A DNA stretch of 64,000 nucleotides from CALAGB01 sp963713965 (lineage in GTDB: Bacteria; Chloroflexota; Chloroflexia; Thermomicrobiales; Thermomicrobiaceae), in the NCBI GenBank assembly GCA_963713965.1, contig OY970217.1, forward strand, positions 2,604,001 to 2,668,000. The letters are read 5' to 3'. The notes under the pieces are model-generated. The model saw only the letters and a list, made by a program, of their open reading frames with translations, was not told where the DNA came from and made no database searches. This document shows positions 52,867 to 61,788 of this stretch, piece by piece (the first letter of the stretch is position 1; every line of letters begins with the position of its first letter). The translations under genes were made by a program, and so were the position numbers.

Positions 52867-53739
52867 CTAGTTCAGCACATCCGCCATCAGATCGGCGACT
52901 TGTGCCGGTCTCTCGGCCACCCGCACACCGGCCGCTTCGAGCGCCGCCATCTTCTCAGCCGCCGTGCCCCGACCGCCCGAGATGATCGCCCCGGCATGTC
53001 CCATCTGCTTGCCTGGGGGCGCGGTGCGGCCGGCAATAAATCCGACGACCGGCTTGGTGACGTGCTCCTGGATGAACTTCGCGGCGACCTCTTCGTCCGT
53101 GCCGCCGATCTCCCCGATCATGACGATGGCCTCGGTGGCCGGATCATCCTGAAATAGGGAGAGGACGTCGACGAAGGACGTGCCTATGATTGGATCGCCG
53201 CCAATGCCCACCGCCGTCGTCTGACCGATACCTGACTCAGTCAGCGCGTTGACCACCTCATAAGTGAGCGTGCCGCTGCGCGAGACCAGCCCAACCGGCC
53301 CACCCGGCTTGCAAATGTATCCGGGCATGATGCCGACTTTGGCTTCGCCGGGCGTGATAAGTCCGGGGCAGTTGGGTCCGATCAGCCGGGTCCCCTTCTG
53401 CTGGATGTAGTGGTAGACCTTGACCATCTCGAGGGTCGGGATGAGCTCGGAGATGCAGATGACCAGCGGGATACCGGCGTCGACCGCCTCGTAGATGGCG
53501 TCCGGCGCGAACGGAGCCGGGACGTAGATGATCGAGGCGTTCGCCTGAGTGGCCTCAACCGCGTCCCTGACGGTATTGAAGACTGGGACGCCATGCTCGC
53601 TGGTGCCGCCCTTGCCCGGTGACGTCCCGCCGACCACGTTGGTTCCGTACTCGACCATCTGCCCGGTGTGAAATGACCCCTCGCGGCCGGTGATGCCCTG
53701 CACGATCAGGCGTGTGTCACTATTGACCAGAATGCTCAC
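52867..53739 (-). CDS. sucD: Succinate-CoA ligase subunit alpha
   Basis: SucD forms succinate and ATP (or GTP) from succinyl-CoA in the TCA cycle with SucC. The 290-residue protein has the CoA-binding half (TRLIVQGITGREGSFHTGQMVEYG, GGTSPGKGGTSEHG) and the phosphohistidine in GKQMGHAGAIISGGRGTAAEK. Length and motifs are those of canonical SucD. It starts 20 bp after sucC and is 12 bp before a methyltransferase gene. It is much closer to house-keeping SucD than is the protein at 34436. Confidence 0.96.
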   Translation of the reverse strand: MSILVNSDTRLIVQGITGREGSFHTGQMVEYGTNVVGGTSPGKGGTSEHGVPVFNTVRDAVEATQANASIIYVPAPFAPDAIYEAVDAGIPLVICISELIPTLEMVKVYHYIQQKGTRLIGPNCPGLITPGEAKVGIMPGYICKPGGPVGLVSRSGTLTYEVVNALTESGIGQTTAVGIGGDPIIGTSFVDVLSLFQDDPATEAIVMIGEIGGTDEEVAAKFIQEHVTKPVVGFIAGRTAPPGKQMGHAGAIISGGRGTAAEKMAALEAAGVRVAERPAQVADLMADVLN

Positions 53740-53759
53740 GCTAATTCTCCCAACCGGCG

Positions 53760-54899
53760 CTACGCCGCGTCACGCGCCGCCGCGACCACGCGCTCGGCTG
53801 CCTCATTCATCGTGTCAACCGTGGTGATGCCGGCCCCTGCCAGAATCTCCCGGCCCTCTTTCTGATTCGTGCCGACCAGTCGAACGACCAGCGGGACGTT
53901 CAGTTTGATGGTGTTGAGCGCTTCCAGGAGCCCGCGCGCGACCACGTCGCCGCGCGTGATCCCGCCGAAGATATTGATGAGGATCGCGTTCACGCTGGGA
54001 TCGCTCAGGACGAGCTCGAGCGCTTTCGTCACCTGCTGAGCGCTAGCGCCGCCGCCGACGTCGAGGAAGTTGGCCGGCTCGCCACCGTAGAGCTTGATGG
54101 CATCCATCGTAGCCATCGAGAGACCTGCGCCGTTCACGACGCAGCCGATGTTGCCGTCCAGCTTGACGAAGCTGATCCCCGCGGCACGAGCCTCGACCTC
54201 GGTGGCGACCTCTTCTTGCAGGTCGCGCATCGACTCGAAGTCCTTGTGGCGGTAGAGCGAGTTGTTGTCGATCACCATCTTGGAGTCGATCGCCTGCCAG
54301 GTGTTGTCGGTGGTGATGATGAGTGGGTTGATCTCAGCCAGCGACGCATCGGATTGGATGAATGCCTGATAGAGCTGCTGGGTGATGCGCGCGAATCCGG
54401 AGACCATATTGGGGTCGATCCCAAGTGCGAAGGCGAGTCGGCGTGCCTGGTAGCCGTGTAGGCCGAGCATCGGGTCGGCGACTTCTCGGTGGATCTTCTC
54501 GGGCGTATTGGCGGCCACCTCTTCGATGTCGATGCCACCCTCGCTGCTGGCCATGATCGTCACGCCGCGCGCGGCGCGGTCGATGACGACGCCGAGGTAG
54601 AACTCGCTTTGAATGCCAACGGCTGGTGCGACGAGCACCTTGTGGACCTCATGACCACGGATGTCGAGTCCAAAGATCTTCTCGCTGGTTTCGCGGGCTT
54701 CGGAAGCAGATTTGGCGACCTTGACGCCGCCGGCTTTGCCGCGTCCACCGCTATGCACCTGAGCCTTGATGACGACCGTGCCGCCGAGCTTTGTGGCGGC
54801 CGATTCGACCTCGCTGGGGGAAGTACAGACAATGCCCTGATTGATCGGAATCCCATGCCGCGCGAAGATTTCCGCGGCCTGGTATTCATGTATATTCAT
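53760..54899 (-). CDS. sucC: Succinate-CoA ligase [ADP-forming] subunit beta
   Basis: SucC is the ATP-grasp subunit, 379 residues. It begins MNIHEYQAAEIFARHGIPI and contains KAQVHSGGRGKAGGVK, the nucleotide-binding region, and the ligase half with NFLDVGGGASAQQVTKALEL and NIFGGITRGDVVARG. These are hallmarks of the house-keeping enzyme. It is the first gene of the operon, with a likely promoter at 54966-54993. A second, divergent SucC-like protein lies at 35374. Confidence 0.97.
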   Translation of the reverse strand: MNIHEYQAAEIFARHGIPINQGIVCTSPSEVESAATKLGGTVVIKAQVHSGGRGKAGGVKVAKSASEARETSEKIFGLDIRGHEVHKVLVAPAVGIQSEFYLGVVIDRAARGVTIMASSEGGIDIEEVAANTPEKIHREVADPMLGLHGYQARRLAFALGIDPNMVSGFARITQQLYQAFIQSDASLAEINPLIITTDNTWQAIDSKMVIDNNSLYRHKDFESMRDLQEEVATEVEARAAGISFVKLDGNIGCVVNGAGLSMATMDAIKLYGGEPANFLDVGGGASAQQVTKALELVLSDPSVNAILINIFGGITRGDVVARGLLEALNTIKLNVPLVVRLVGTNQKEGREILAGAGITTVDTMNEAAERVVAAARDAA

Positions 54900-54965
54900 C
54901 CATCACCTCTGACGTCGTGGGGAGACGACCGAGCTGGTCGTCGCTTCGGATCCAAACCGCATTCG

Positions 54966-54993
54966 ATCATAGCACAGCGCTTTCCACGGCCAA
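54966..54993 (-). promoter_or_regulatory. Sigma-70-like promoter of sucC
   Basis: On the minus strand -35 TTGGCC (54988-54993), 16-bp spacer and -10 TATGAT (54966-54971) face the sucC start at 54899. The -35 is 4 of 6 to consensus. Confidence 0.5.
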
Positions 54994-55152
54994 TTTTCGT
55001 GTGCATGACATCCTCCAACGATCCTCGTTCGATGACGTGGCACGCCCCTTGATAAACCGCCAGCATAGGCAAACGCGCCCAAACTGCGGTAGTCTGGAAT
55101 GAATCAGCCGCCGGAGCGGTCAAACCGCTCCATCCGCACAAGGGGGAAGAAC

Positions 55153-55503
55153 ATGGAATCAGATGGACATCAGGGCGCATTCTTCTTTGGCGTCATCCTC
55201 GGCGCGATCGCCGGTGCTCTGGCGGCGCTGCTTGTGACGCCGAAATCAGGTCCCGAGCTTCGAGAGGAGCTGATGGGACAGGCAGGGGACATGCAGCAGC
55301 GCGTTACCGAGGTAACAGCCACGGCGCGCGAGCGATCAGAAGGGATCGTCGGCACCTACGTCGATAAGGTTTCTCAGATCGCCCGTCGCGAGAGCGACAC
55401 CGACGTTCAGGTGGACGAGACGACTCGGACTGCCGCCCCGGCCGCTGCCGAAGTCGCGCCGGATCCCGTCACCGGCGAAACTGACGCGCCGAAGTCCGAA
55501 TAG
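55153..55503 (+). CDS. YtxH domain protein
   Basis: This 116-residue protein has an N-terminal membrane helix FFFGVILGAIAGALAALLV followed by TPKSGPELREEL, the YtxH signature. The rest is a hydrophilic, helical, Glu/Ala-rich tail, as in general stress proteins of the family. The ATG at 55153 has AGGGGGAAG upstream. It is followed 43 bp later by a second, much smaller YtxH-like gene. Confidence 0.85.
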   Translation: MESDGHQGAFFFGVILGAIAGALAALLVTPKSGPELREELMGQAGDMQQRVTEVTATARERSEGIVGTYVDKVSQIARRESDTDVQVDETTRTAAPAAAEVAPDPVTGETDAPKSE

Positions 55504-55546
55504 ATCTCGATCGAGCTCTCAATCTGAAACGAAAGGATGAGACGAA

Positions 55547-55702
55547 ATGCTGAGCAGGATGCGCGTTGCGTTGAAGTTCATGACCTATGGAATCCTCATC
55601 GGCGTCTTCTTCGCGCCGCGGAGTGGTGCCGAGACCCGCGGTGAGATCATGAGCAAAGTCGGTTCGATGACCGGCGGGCTCTTCGGAGGCTCTCGGCACT
55701 AG
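55547..55702 (+). CDS. Short YtxH-like protein, 51 aa
   Basis: The frame reads MLSRMRVALKFMTYGILIGVFFAPRSGAETRGEI in parts, that is, a short membrane segment followed by APRSGAETR, which copies the TPKSGPELR box of the preceding gene. GAAAGGATGAGACGAA precedes the ATG. It ends at TAG 55700-55702 just before a strong terminator. It is a truncated or naturally short YtxH paralogue in the same operon. Confidence 0.7.
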   Translation: MLSRMRVALKFMTYGILIGVFFAPRSGAETRGEIMSKVGSMTGGLFGGSRH

Positions 55703-55732
55703 AGTCGCTCAACTGTTTGTCCAGACAAGAGA

Positions 55733-55764
55733 ACAGCGCCCACGGACACGTCCGTGGGCGCTGT
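55733..55764. terminator. Strong hairpin terminator between convergent genes
   Basis: ACAGCGCCCACGGAC and GTCCGTGGGCGCTGT form a near-perfect 13-15 bp stem with a tiny loop. GATTTCGGG follows. It serves the ytxH operon and the secreted protein gene coming the other way. Confidence 0.75.
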
Positions 55765-55784
55765 GATTTCGGGCGATTATGCCG

Positions 55785-58307
55785 TTAGTACAGCTCGGCG
55801 CCGTATTTCATGGCGAGAACCTGTGCCCCGAGTCGGCCAAGCAGCACGTTGAGGTGAGCCGGCCATGCGCCAGGCTGCAGCTCCATGCGAGCTCGCTCGA
55901 AGTACTGAACCGTGTACACCTGTCCGGTGTCCGGGTTCTTCTCCTGGAACGCCTCGGAGATCGGGAAGCCGTAGCTTGCCAGGTCGCCAAACTGTTCCCA
56001 GTACTGCTTGAACGTACCGCAGAGATTGTGACCCGTCTGCGCGAAGTACGTGCAGTCTGAGCTGCTGCTCGCGGTGGTCGCCTGGAACGGTGCATCGGTA
56101 CGGCCAGCGGTCACCTCGTCACCGAGGAGACCAAGCAAGACGTCGTAGTGGGCCGGCCAAGCGCCGGGATGCCACTCGAAGCGCGCCCGCTCGAAGTACT
56201 GAACCGTGACGCCGTTCTCCTGGAACTCTTCGGTGACCGGCATCCCAAAGATGTTCACTCCGCCGAACTGGTTCCAGTAGGCCAGGAACCCGGCACACAG
56301 GTTGTGCTGTGTTGCCGGGAAGTAGGTGCATCCCGACTTCTGCGCGGCCGGTTGGGCCGGTGCGAAAGTGGATGGTGGTGGAGGAGGCGTCGTACCTCCG
56401 CCGCCCCAGGTGATCGTCACCGAAGCGGTTGGCTCACCACTGTCCTGCGAGCCGTTGTTATTCATGTCGGCGTACGCCGTCAGCGTGTCCGTGCCGCTGT
56501 TGTTGCCGGTGTAGGAGATGACCGTGTTGCCACTACCGTCAGTGGTCATGGTGCCACTGGCCGAGTTCGCGCCAGAGACGCTGTAGTGAACCACCACGCC
56601 CGGAACGCCGCCGTTCGACGTCGTCAGTGCGACTGCCGTGTAGGACGTCGAGCCGACGCCTGGCGTCGTCGTGGTGGGCGAGAGGCTCAACGACGCGGTC
56701 AGCGTCCAGGTGACCGTGGCGGTCACGGACGGTTCACCGCTGTCCTGTGATCCGTTGTTGTTGTAGTCGGCATAGGCGGTAACCGTGTCGGCTCCCGCGT
56801 TGGTTCCGGTATAGCTGATGGTAGCGTCACCGTTTGAGTCGGTCGTGGCGGTGCCGCTGGTGCTGTTCGCTCCAGTGACCGAGTAACGGATGACTACGCC
56901 TTCGACGTCCACGTTCGAGTTTGTGAGCGAAGCCGTGAGCGAGGCGGACGTGTTCGTGGTCACCGTCTGCGATGACGGCGTCAAATTCAAGTCGGCCGTA
57001 CTCCAGTCGACCGTCGCGGTATCAGACGGTTCGCCGGAATCCTGAACGTTGTTGTTGTTCAGGTCCACGTAGGCCGTGACCGTGTCGGTGCCGGAATGGG
57101 TACCGGTGTAGGCGATAGTGGCGTCACCATTTCCGTCGGTGAGAACGGAGCTGGTCTTCGGGTTCGCGCCGGTCACCTTGTAGCGAATGCGCAGATTGTT
57201 GACCGAGCCGGATGGGCTGGTGACCGAGGCGTCGATCGAGACCTGTTCGCCGAGGCTCGCGCTCTGGCTCGACGGTGAGAGCGTGAAAGTGATGTCGATC
57301 CAGTCGATCGTCGTGGTGTCGTACGGCTCGCCGGAGTCGTAACCCGTGTCGCCATTCAGATCGACGAACGCACGCACCGTGTCCGTGCCGAGCGTATCGC
57401 CTGAATAGGTGAATGTAGCCTCACCGTTTGAGTTGGTGGTTGCCACGCCGCTGGTCGGGTTCTCGCCGGTCACAATGAAGCGAACGCCGACGCCACTGAC
57501 CGGATCGTCGTTCTGATCAGTGACTGTGGCGACGACCGAGACATTGCTGTCGATGTCCGCTTTCGTCGGCGCTGAAGTGATGTCGACGTTGTAGGTGCCC
57601 CAATGGACGGTCACTTCATTGCCCGTCGGATCAGGATTAGTCTGTGTGCCGCCGCCATTCACGTCAGCCCATGTGGTGATCGTGTCGGTCGTCCCTGCGG
57701 CTGCGTCAGAGCGTGGATATATGAAGTTCGCGACCCCGTTGCTGCCGGCCTGCACCGTTCCGGTGAGCGTCGGGATGTTGCCGTTTGAATTGGTGATGGT
57801 GTAATGGATCGTCTTGTTCGCCACGCCATCATTTCCAGGGTTGTAGATGGTCATGGTGAGTGACGCCTTCTTGGCCGTCGTTACCGTCTGGTTTGACGGC
57901 GTAACCACGAGGGCAGCCCAGTCGACCGTCACTGAACTCGACGAGTCAGGACTGACAGTTGCGACGACGGTGTCCACGCCATAGTTGTTGCCGGTATAGG
58001 TAAACTCAGCTTTTCCGGTCCCGTCGGTCGTGGCGTTGCCGCTCTTGGCTGAATTCACGCCAGTAATTGCGAAATGGACGCTCACGCTTGCGTCCGCTGG
58101 ACTAAGTTGAGCCGTCAAGGTTGCGGTGTTGCCGATTGCTTTCTCGGTGTGGCCGGGTGTGAGCGTAATCGTATATGGCCCGGCCGCCGATGTCCCCAGC
58201 GGTGTTACGAGGATCGAAAAAAGGCCCGTCAGCGAGAGGATTGCCAGCCATCTGAGGAGGCGGCTCCCCTTCATCGGTCTCTTCGAATCATGTTCAGTTG
58301 GTGTCAT
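55785..58307 (-). CDS. Secreted multi-Ig-repeat protein with C-terminal double module
   Basis: This 840-residue protein has a signal peptide (KGSRLLRWLAILSLTGLFSILVTPLG...SAAG, residues 13-42). Six bacterial Ig-like (Big-type) modules of about 95-110 residues follow. Several carry DxNNNxxxDSGEP loops, which resemble calcium-binding or turn motifs, and end VDW or VTW. After a glycine/proline linker come two copies of a roughly 75-residue module (TYFPATQHNLCAGFLAYWNQFG and TYFAQTGHNLCGTFKQYWEQFG), each with PGAWPAH. These modules are frequent in Chloroflexota extracellular proteins. Surface exposure or adhesion is likely. GGAAGGG precedes the ATG at 58307. Confidence 0.88.
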   Translation of the reverse strand: MTPTEHDSKRPMKGSRLLRWLAILSLTGLFSILVTPLGTSAAGPYTITLTPGHTEKAIGNTATLTAQLSPADASVSVHFAITGVNSAKSGNATTDGTGKAEFTYTGNNYGVDTVVATVSPDSSSSVTVDWAALVVTPSNQTVTTAKKASLTMTIYNPGNDGVANKTIHYTITNSNGNIPTLTGTVQAGSNGVANFIYPRSDAAAGTTDTITTWADVNGGGTQTNPDPTGNEVTVHWGTYNVDITSAPTKADIDSNVSVVATVTDQNDDPVSGVGVRFIVTGENPTSGVATTNSNGEATFTYSGDTLGTDTVRAFVDLNGDTGYDSGEPYDTTTIDWIDITFTLSPSSQSASLGEQVSIDASVTSPSGSVNNLRIRYKVTGANPKTSSVLTDGNGDATIAYTGTHSGTDTVTAYVDLNNNNVQDSGEPSDTATVDWSTADLNLTPSSQTVTTNTSASLTASLTNSNVDVEGVVIRYSVTGANSTSGTATTDSNGDATISYTGTNAGADTVTAYADYNNNGSQDSGEPSVTATVTWTLTASLSLSPTTTTPGVGSTSYTAVALTTSNGGVPGVVVHYSVSGANSASGTMTTDGSGNTVISYTGNNSGTDTLTAYADMNNNGSQDSGEPTASVTITWGGGGTTPPPPPSTFAPAQPAAQKSGCTYFPATQHNLCAGFLAYWNQFGGVNIFGMPVTEEFQENGVTVQYFERARFEWHPGAWPAHYDVLLGLLGDEVTAGRTDAPFQATTASSSSDCTYFAQTGHNLCGTFKQYWEQFGDLASYGFPISEAFQEKNPDTGQVYTVQYFERARMELQPGAWPAHLNVLLGRLGAQVLAMKYGAELY

Positions 58308-59100
58308 AGCCCTTCCAAATTCATTGCGAAGCGTTGAGCCCCATCCCTGGTCCCGTTCCGCTTCGGCCGATCAACACGTGGCGTATTTCACGCCGTTCAA
58401 AAGTTTTGGTGGCGCGCGCGGCGCCCGATCCGGGTCGGCGAGCATCACGCCTGGACAGTGTTGCGCTCTCTCCCCTATCCATATATGCCCGAAGGTTTCC
58501 AACCGGTTTCGATGATCCCCTTCTATAGCCCGCAGAATGTACTCGTGTAAAGCCGCTTGTCGATCGAAATCGGTTACCCCGGGAAACGTCGTATTCTGCC
58601 GAGTCTTCGCGCTGAGATCCACAGGTTTCTCTCTTCGTTGCGCCTGGCGTGCATGTTCGTGGATGCGCGCCACCTTTCCTGCGTGAAATGAGTGGAACCT
58701 GAGCGGATCATGTGAGAATGAGGCGGCGGGGGAGAATGTGAGGTTGTTGGAGCTCGCCCGTTTGCGGTTCACCGCGATTCCAGCGGTCACGGTCGCGTCG
58801 CTACTTGATATGCGCCGTCTTAGACGTCTCCGGTCACAGCCCTCAAGGGAGACGTCTACCAGGCCGCGTCGGTGGCCTTTAAAGCGTTAACGTGATCGCC
58901 GCATGCAAGTTACAGCACGACTCGACTGACGTTCTGCCGACGCACACGCCTACAAGAGCGTAAGAGCCCAATGTTAACCGCATATGAACGTGCGTACGGA
59001 CGTCTCCCTCCGGACGTTGTCGCACATTTACGTTCGATACCGCGTGGATCCCACTTGGACGGCCGTCTGGGGCGTTACGCCTGTCATCTTCGCGCGGTCA
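58308..59100. other. Intergenic region, no confident gene
   Basis: About 790 bp without a supported gene. A 139-residue minus-strand frame (58371-58790) lacks a ribosome site and recognisable homology. The region contains the inverted repeat at 58821-58858 and could hold promoters of the Ig-repeat gene. No RNA gene was recognised. Confidence 0.5.
58821..58858. repeat. Inverted repeat / stem-loop
   Basis: TAGACGTCTCC (58821-58831) and GGAGACGTCTA (58848-58858) are perfect 11-bp complementary arms around a 16-nt loop; each arm contains the palindrome GACGTC. No gene lies nearby on either side for about 240 bp. Function unknown. Confidence 0.5.
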
Positions 59101-59997
59101 TCAAGTTCCCTCGCTGGACCGCCGCTCCAGGAAATCCAGGATTACTTCATCAATTTCGGTGCCGTTGAAGGTGCGCTCTTCGAGATTCTCCCGTCCGATA
59201 AATCTTTCAAGCGCCTCGCGCGTGGCATCGTCCAATCCATCGTGGGTACCTTCGAGGAGTCCGAGCCGTTGCAGCTGGCGCTGAATGAGCTCGATCGTGG
59301 GGGCGTCCAAGGGCCGGAGTTTTGCCTCCGTGGTGCCGAAATAGACCTCGTGGAGTAACAGCAGTCGGCGCAGTTCGTCGATTGGCTCTGGGTGATCGTC
59401 AACTCGCACATCGATGTAGCGGTCGTTGTTTCCGCCGTACCCGCCACTGTCGCGCACGATCAGCAGGGCGGCCGATTGCCGGCCACGACTATCTCCACCG
59501 GCGGCCTGACCGGCTTCGAGAGCGCTGATGAGCCGATGCGAGAATGGGGCATTGCTCAGTCGATAGGCGTGCGCCATAGCGTCGACCACGTCGGGGCCTA
59601 CCAGGATGTTCCCCTGGCAGCAGAACCCGTCCCCCTCAGCCCCACCGGCCCAGTACATGCAGTGCGGTCCGGTGAAGCTGGCGGCGTTACCTTGGGCGTC
59701 GACAATCCCGCACTGTCGCTCGTGTGAGCCGTCGTCGCCGGAGGTGAGCGCGTCTATGGCCTGGCGCGCGCTCATGCCGCCGGACAGCAAATCGAGCGCG
59801 TGCGGGCCCCAGGCGACGTTAGCACGTGCCTGAGTGGCGACGGCGCCGACTCCGGCTCGTGCCCAGGGAACGACCGCACCGACCGCCAGAAATTTGGATT
59901 GAACCGCGATGCCGAGGTCGCCGTTCTCCACGTTGCGCGCCACGATCGAGAAGGTCGAAACGAGCGGCTCGCGCGTCTCTCTGGTCATTCGCCACAC
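59101..59997 (-). CDS. DUF1028 family protein
   Basis: This 298-residue protein begins LVSTFSIVARNVENGDLGIAVQSKFLAVG, the DUF1028 start, with LATQARANVAWGPHALDLL-like and QCGIVDAQGNAASFTGPHC following. The family has an Ntn-hydrolase-like fold but its activity is unknown. The C-terminal 70 residues (ELIQRQLQRLGLLEGTHDGLDDATREALERF) resemble a peptidoglycan-binding repeat, as in other DUF1028 proteins. No signal peptide is evident. It may act on intracellular peptides or glycans. Confidence 0.9.
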   Translation of the reverse strand: MWRMTRETREPLVSTFSIVARNVENGDLGIAVQSKFLAVGAVVPWARAGVGAVATQARANVAWGPHALDLLSGGMSARQAIDALTSGDDGSHERQCGIVDAQGNAASFTGPHCMYWAGGAEGDGFCCQGNILVGPDVVDAMAHAYRLSNAPFSHRLISALEAGQAAGGDSRGRQSAALLIVRDSGGYGGNNDRYIDVRVDDHPEPIDELRRLLLLHEVYFGTTEAKLRPLDAPTIELIQRQLQRLGLLEGTHDGLDDATREALERFIGRENLEERTFNGTEIDEVILDFLERRSSEGT

Positions 59998-60073
59998 CCC
60001 GTCCTCAAATTCGCTTCATCGTATGAGGGGTCATTATCGACTAACGGAGGCGTGCGTCGCAATAAAACGCGAA

Positions 60074-60099
60074 GGCGATCACCCGTGTAGATGATCGCC
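60074..60099 (-). terminator. Hairpin terminator of the 60.2-61.0 kb genes
   Basis: GGCGATCA and TGATCGCC pair over 8 bp with a 10-nt loop. On the minus strand TTCGCGTTTTATT follows, giving a fair U-tract. Confidence 0.6.
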
Positions 60100-60183
60100 C
60101 TCGTTGGCGGTGTCGCTTTAATTGGCGACTACGACCGCGAACGGGCGCTCATTCAAGACGGCGCCCGACCGCGTCGTTCCGGG

Positions 60184-60453
60184 CTAGGCGTCCTCGAAGA
60201 GTTCGACTCGCGGCTGACCGACAACCCCGGCACGCCCCATCGCCTCGCGCACTTCGGCGCTGTTCAACATCGCTTCCGCCTTCTCGAGGCTGTCGAAACG
60301 ATGCAATACCAGTACGTCATTGGGGTTCCCAGGATCCTGGTAGACGCTCTCCTCCAGGACGCCGTATCTCTTTTGCAGTGGCTCGAAAGAGTCGTAGAGC
60401 TTGCGCCAGGCGTCGTAGTCACTAACCGTGTGCCGGACGATTGTGAGTGCCAT
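60184..60453 (-). CDS. Small dimeric alpha/beta-barrel protein (ABM-like)
   Basis: This 89-residue protein starts MALTIVRHTVSDYDAWRKLYDSFEPLQ, followed by LVLHRFDSLEKAEAMLNS and REAMGRAGVVGQPRVELFEDA. This is the layout of ferredoxin-like antibiotic biosynthesis monooxygenase or cyclase-type proteins (DUF1330/ABM group). AAGGGAACGACC precedes the ATG at 60453; an earlier ATG at 60468 is possible. It is 95 bp downstream of the SnoaL-like gene. Function unknown. Confidence 0.78.
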   Translation of the reverse strand: MALTIVRHTVSDYDAWRKLYDSFEPLQKRYGVLEESVYQDPGNPNDVLVLHRFDSLEKAEAMLNSAEVREAMGRAGVVGQPRVELFEDA

Positions 60454-60547
60454 GGTCGTTCCCTTCACTTCCTATCAGATCAATTGGGGCGGATCGCCGG
60501 CAACGTCCTGGTTGGTCTAGACATTCCGGGCGGACAGACTGTTGAAC

Positions 60548-60982
60548 CTACGCAGTCACTGGCGACGCGGGCATGCCGCCGATCTGCTGCATCAGGCCGG
60601 GGAAGTCGGCATGGCTCCAGCGCTCCACAATCTTGCCGTCGGCAATGCGCGCAATGTGGACTTCCTGTATTTCAAATCGCTTGCCACTCGGCGGTACCCC
60701 CATGAGCTCGCCAGTGTGGGTGCCGCGGACGGTGATTCGATCGACCACCCGATCCCCCTCGGCAATGATGTCCTCGATATCCATTTCTACATCGGACATC
60801 GCAGTGCGGAACATGTCACCCATTTGTCTGAAGCCCTCAAGATCAGGCGGCATTCCCGGTCCGTGATGGACGAAGTCCGGTGCGCAGATCTCATACAAAT
60901 CGCCGACGTCTCCGTCAATTAGGTACTGCATGATCCCTTCGTTGAACCGTCGAACCAGCTTTTTGTTATCTTCAGTAGACAT
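60548..60982 (-). CDS. SnoaL-like ester cyclase family protein
   Basis: This 144-residue protein has the SnoaL fold: NKKLVRRFNEGIMQYLIDGDVGDLYEICAPDFVHHGPGMPPDLEGFRQM in parts, VVDRITVRGTHTGELMGVPPSGKRFEIQEVHIARIADGKIVERW. These are the polyketide-cyclase-like and ester-cyclase landmarks. Such proteins often bind small hydrophobic ligands. It is between two other small alpha+beta proteins on the same strand. Confidence 0.85.
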   Translation of the reverse strand: MSTEDNKKLVRRFNEGIMQYLIDGDVGDLYEICAPDFVHHGPGMPPDLEGFRQMGDMFRTAMSDVEMDIEDIIAEGDRVVDRITVRGTHTGELMGVPPSGKRFEIQEVHIARIADGKIVERWSHADFPGLMQQIGGMPASPVTA

Positions 60983-61112
60983 GATGCGATCCTTTCGTCA
61001 TTCCTCTTGCGAAGGGTGGAACGTAGGGTCAGTTTCCGATGATTGACGCCGTGCTCGGGGCGGCTCGGGGCGGCCCCTGCACCACGCTCGATGAACGGTG
61101 TAGCTGAACTGC

Positions 61113-61550
61113 TCAGCTAGCCTGAGACATGGCGGCCTGGAAAGCCTCCGCCACGCCCGGCATCAGGTCCACATGGTGATGAACGAGCTTCCAAGTGCCA
61201 TTCTCGCGCCGGTAAACGTTGGTGCAGCGTCCCGAGAAGGAAAGCGGAGTTCCGCCGACACTTGCAGAAGCGGTTTCCGTTCCGATCGTGTAGGCGGCAT
61301 CGCTCCCCAGCATCGTGATCTGAAGATCGTTCACCACAACCGATCCGCCGCTCGCTGAGTTCGCCGCCATCTCCCAGCTGGGACGGACCTCCGTCCAACC
61401 GGTCTGCCGTCCGCCCAGAGGGTGCATCGTCGTAACGTCACCCGCCTGAGAAAAGACGTCGAACATGTCGTCGGTAATTCCACCGTTGAGCGCGCGATTG
61501 AGCGTTGCGTAGAACTGATCGGATGCCTTGCGTACTTCCTCGACTGACAT
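61113..61550 (-). CDS. SnoaL-like / DUF4440 nuclear-transport-factor-2 family protein
   Basis: This 145-residue protein begins MSVEEVRKASDQFYATLNRALNGG, with DVTTMHPLGGRQTGWTEVRPSWEM and the tail GRCTNVYRRENGTWKLVHHHVDLMPG. These match DUF4440/ketosteroid-isomerase-like NTF2 proteins. The ATG at 61550 has GGAGGG just upstream and is preferred over longer frames. It is 130 bp upstream of the SnoaL-like gene on the same strand. Activity unknown. Confidence 0.85.
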   Translation of the reverse strand: MSVEEVRKASDQFYATLNRALNGGITDDMFDVFSQAGDVTTMHPLGGRQTGWTEVRPSWEMAANSASGGSVVVNDLQITMLGSDAAYTIGTETASASVGGTPLSFSGRCTNVYRRENGTWKLVHHHVDLMPGVAEAFQAAMSQAS

Positions 61551-61744
61551 GGTTCCCTCCTTAGGTTGCGAATATCGATTGTTTGGCTGGTCAATTGAAA
61601 GTCTAGGAAGAACCGGCGGTGAACGCATCGTAGAAAGCACTTAATTCTCTTTGGAGTCTGCCGAACGAGAGCGTTAAGTAGAACTACGGTGGTCTCGTGA
61701 TGTTGATGCCTGGGTACGCTCGTTTAGTCAGCCGAAAGTGAGAT

Positions 61745-61771
61745 GGGAGAACCCCAACGCGAGGCTCTCCC
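61745..61771 (-). terminator. Hairpin terminator of the HAF-repeat protein gene
   Basis: GGGAGA-A-CC and GG-C-TCTCCC form an interrupted stem. On the minus strand ATCTCACTTTCGG follows. It lies just past the gene stop at 61789. Confidence 0.45.
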
Positions 61772-61788
61772 GTGCTCATCGCTTTGAT

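Noticed and set aside
58371..58790. 139-residue minus-strand frame
   Set aside because: No ribosome site, no recognisable motif and unusual composition; treated as non-coding.
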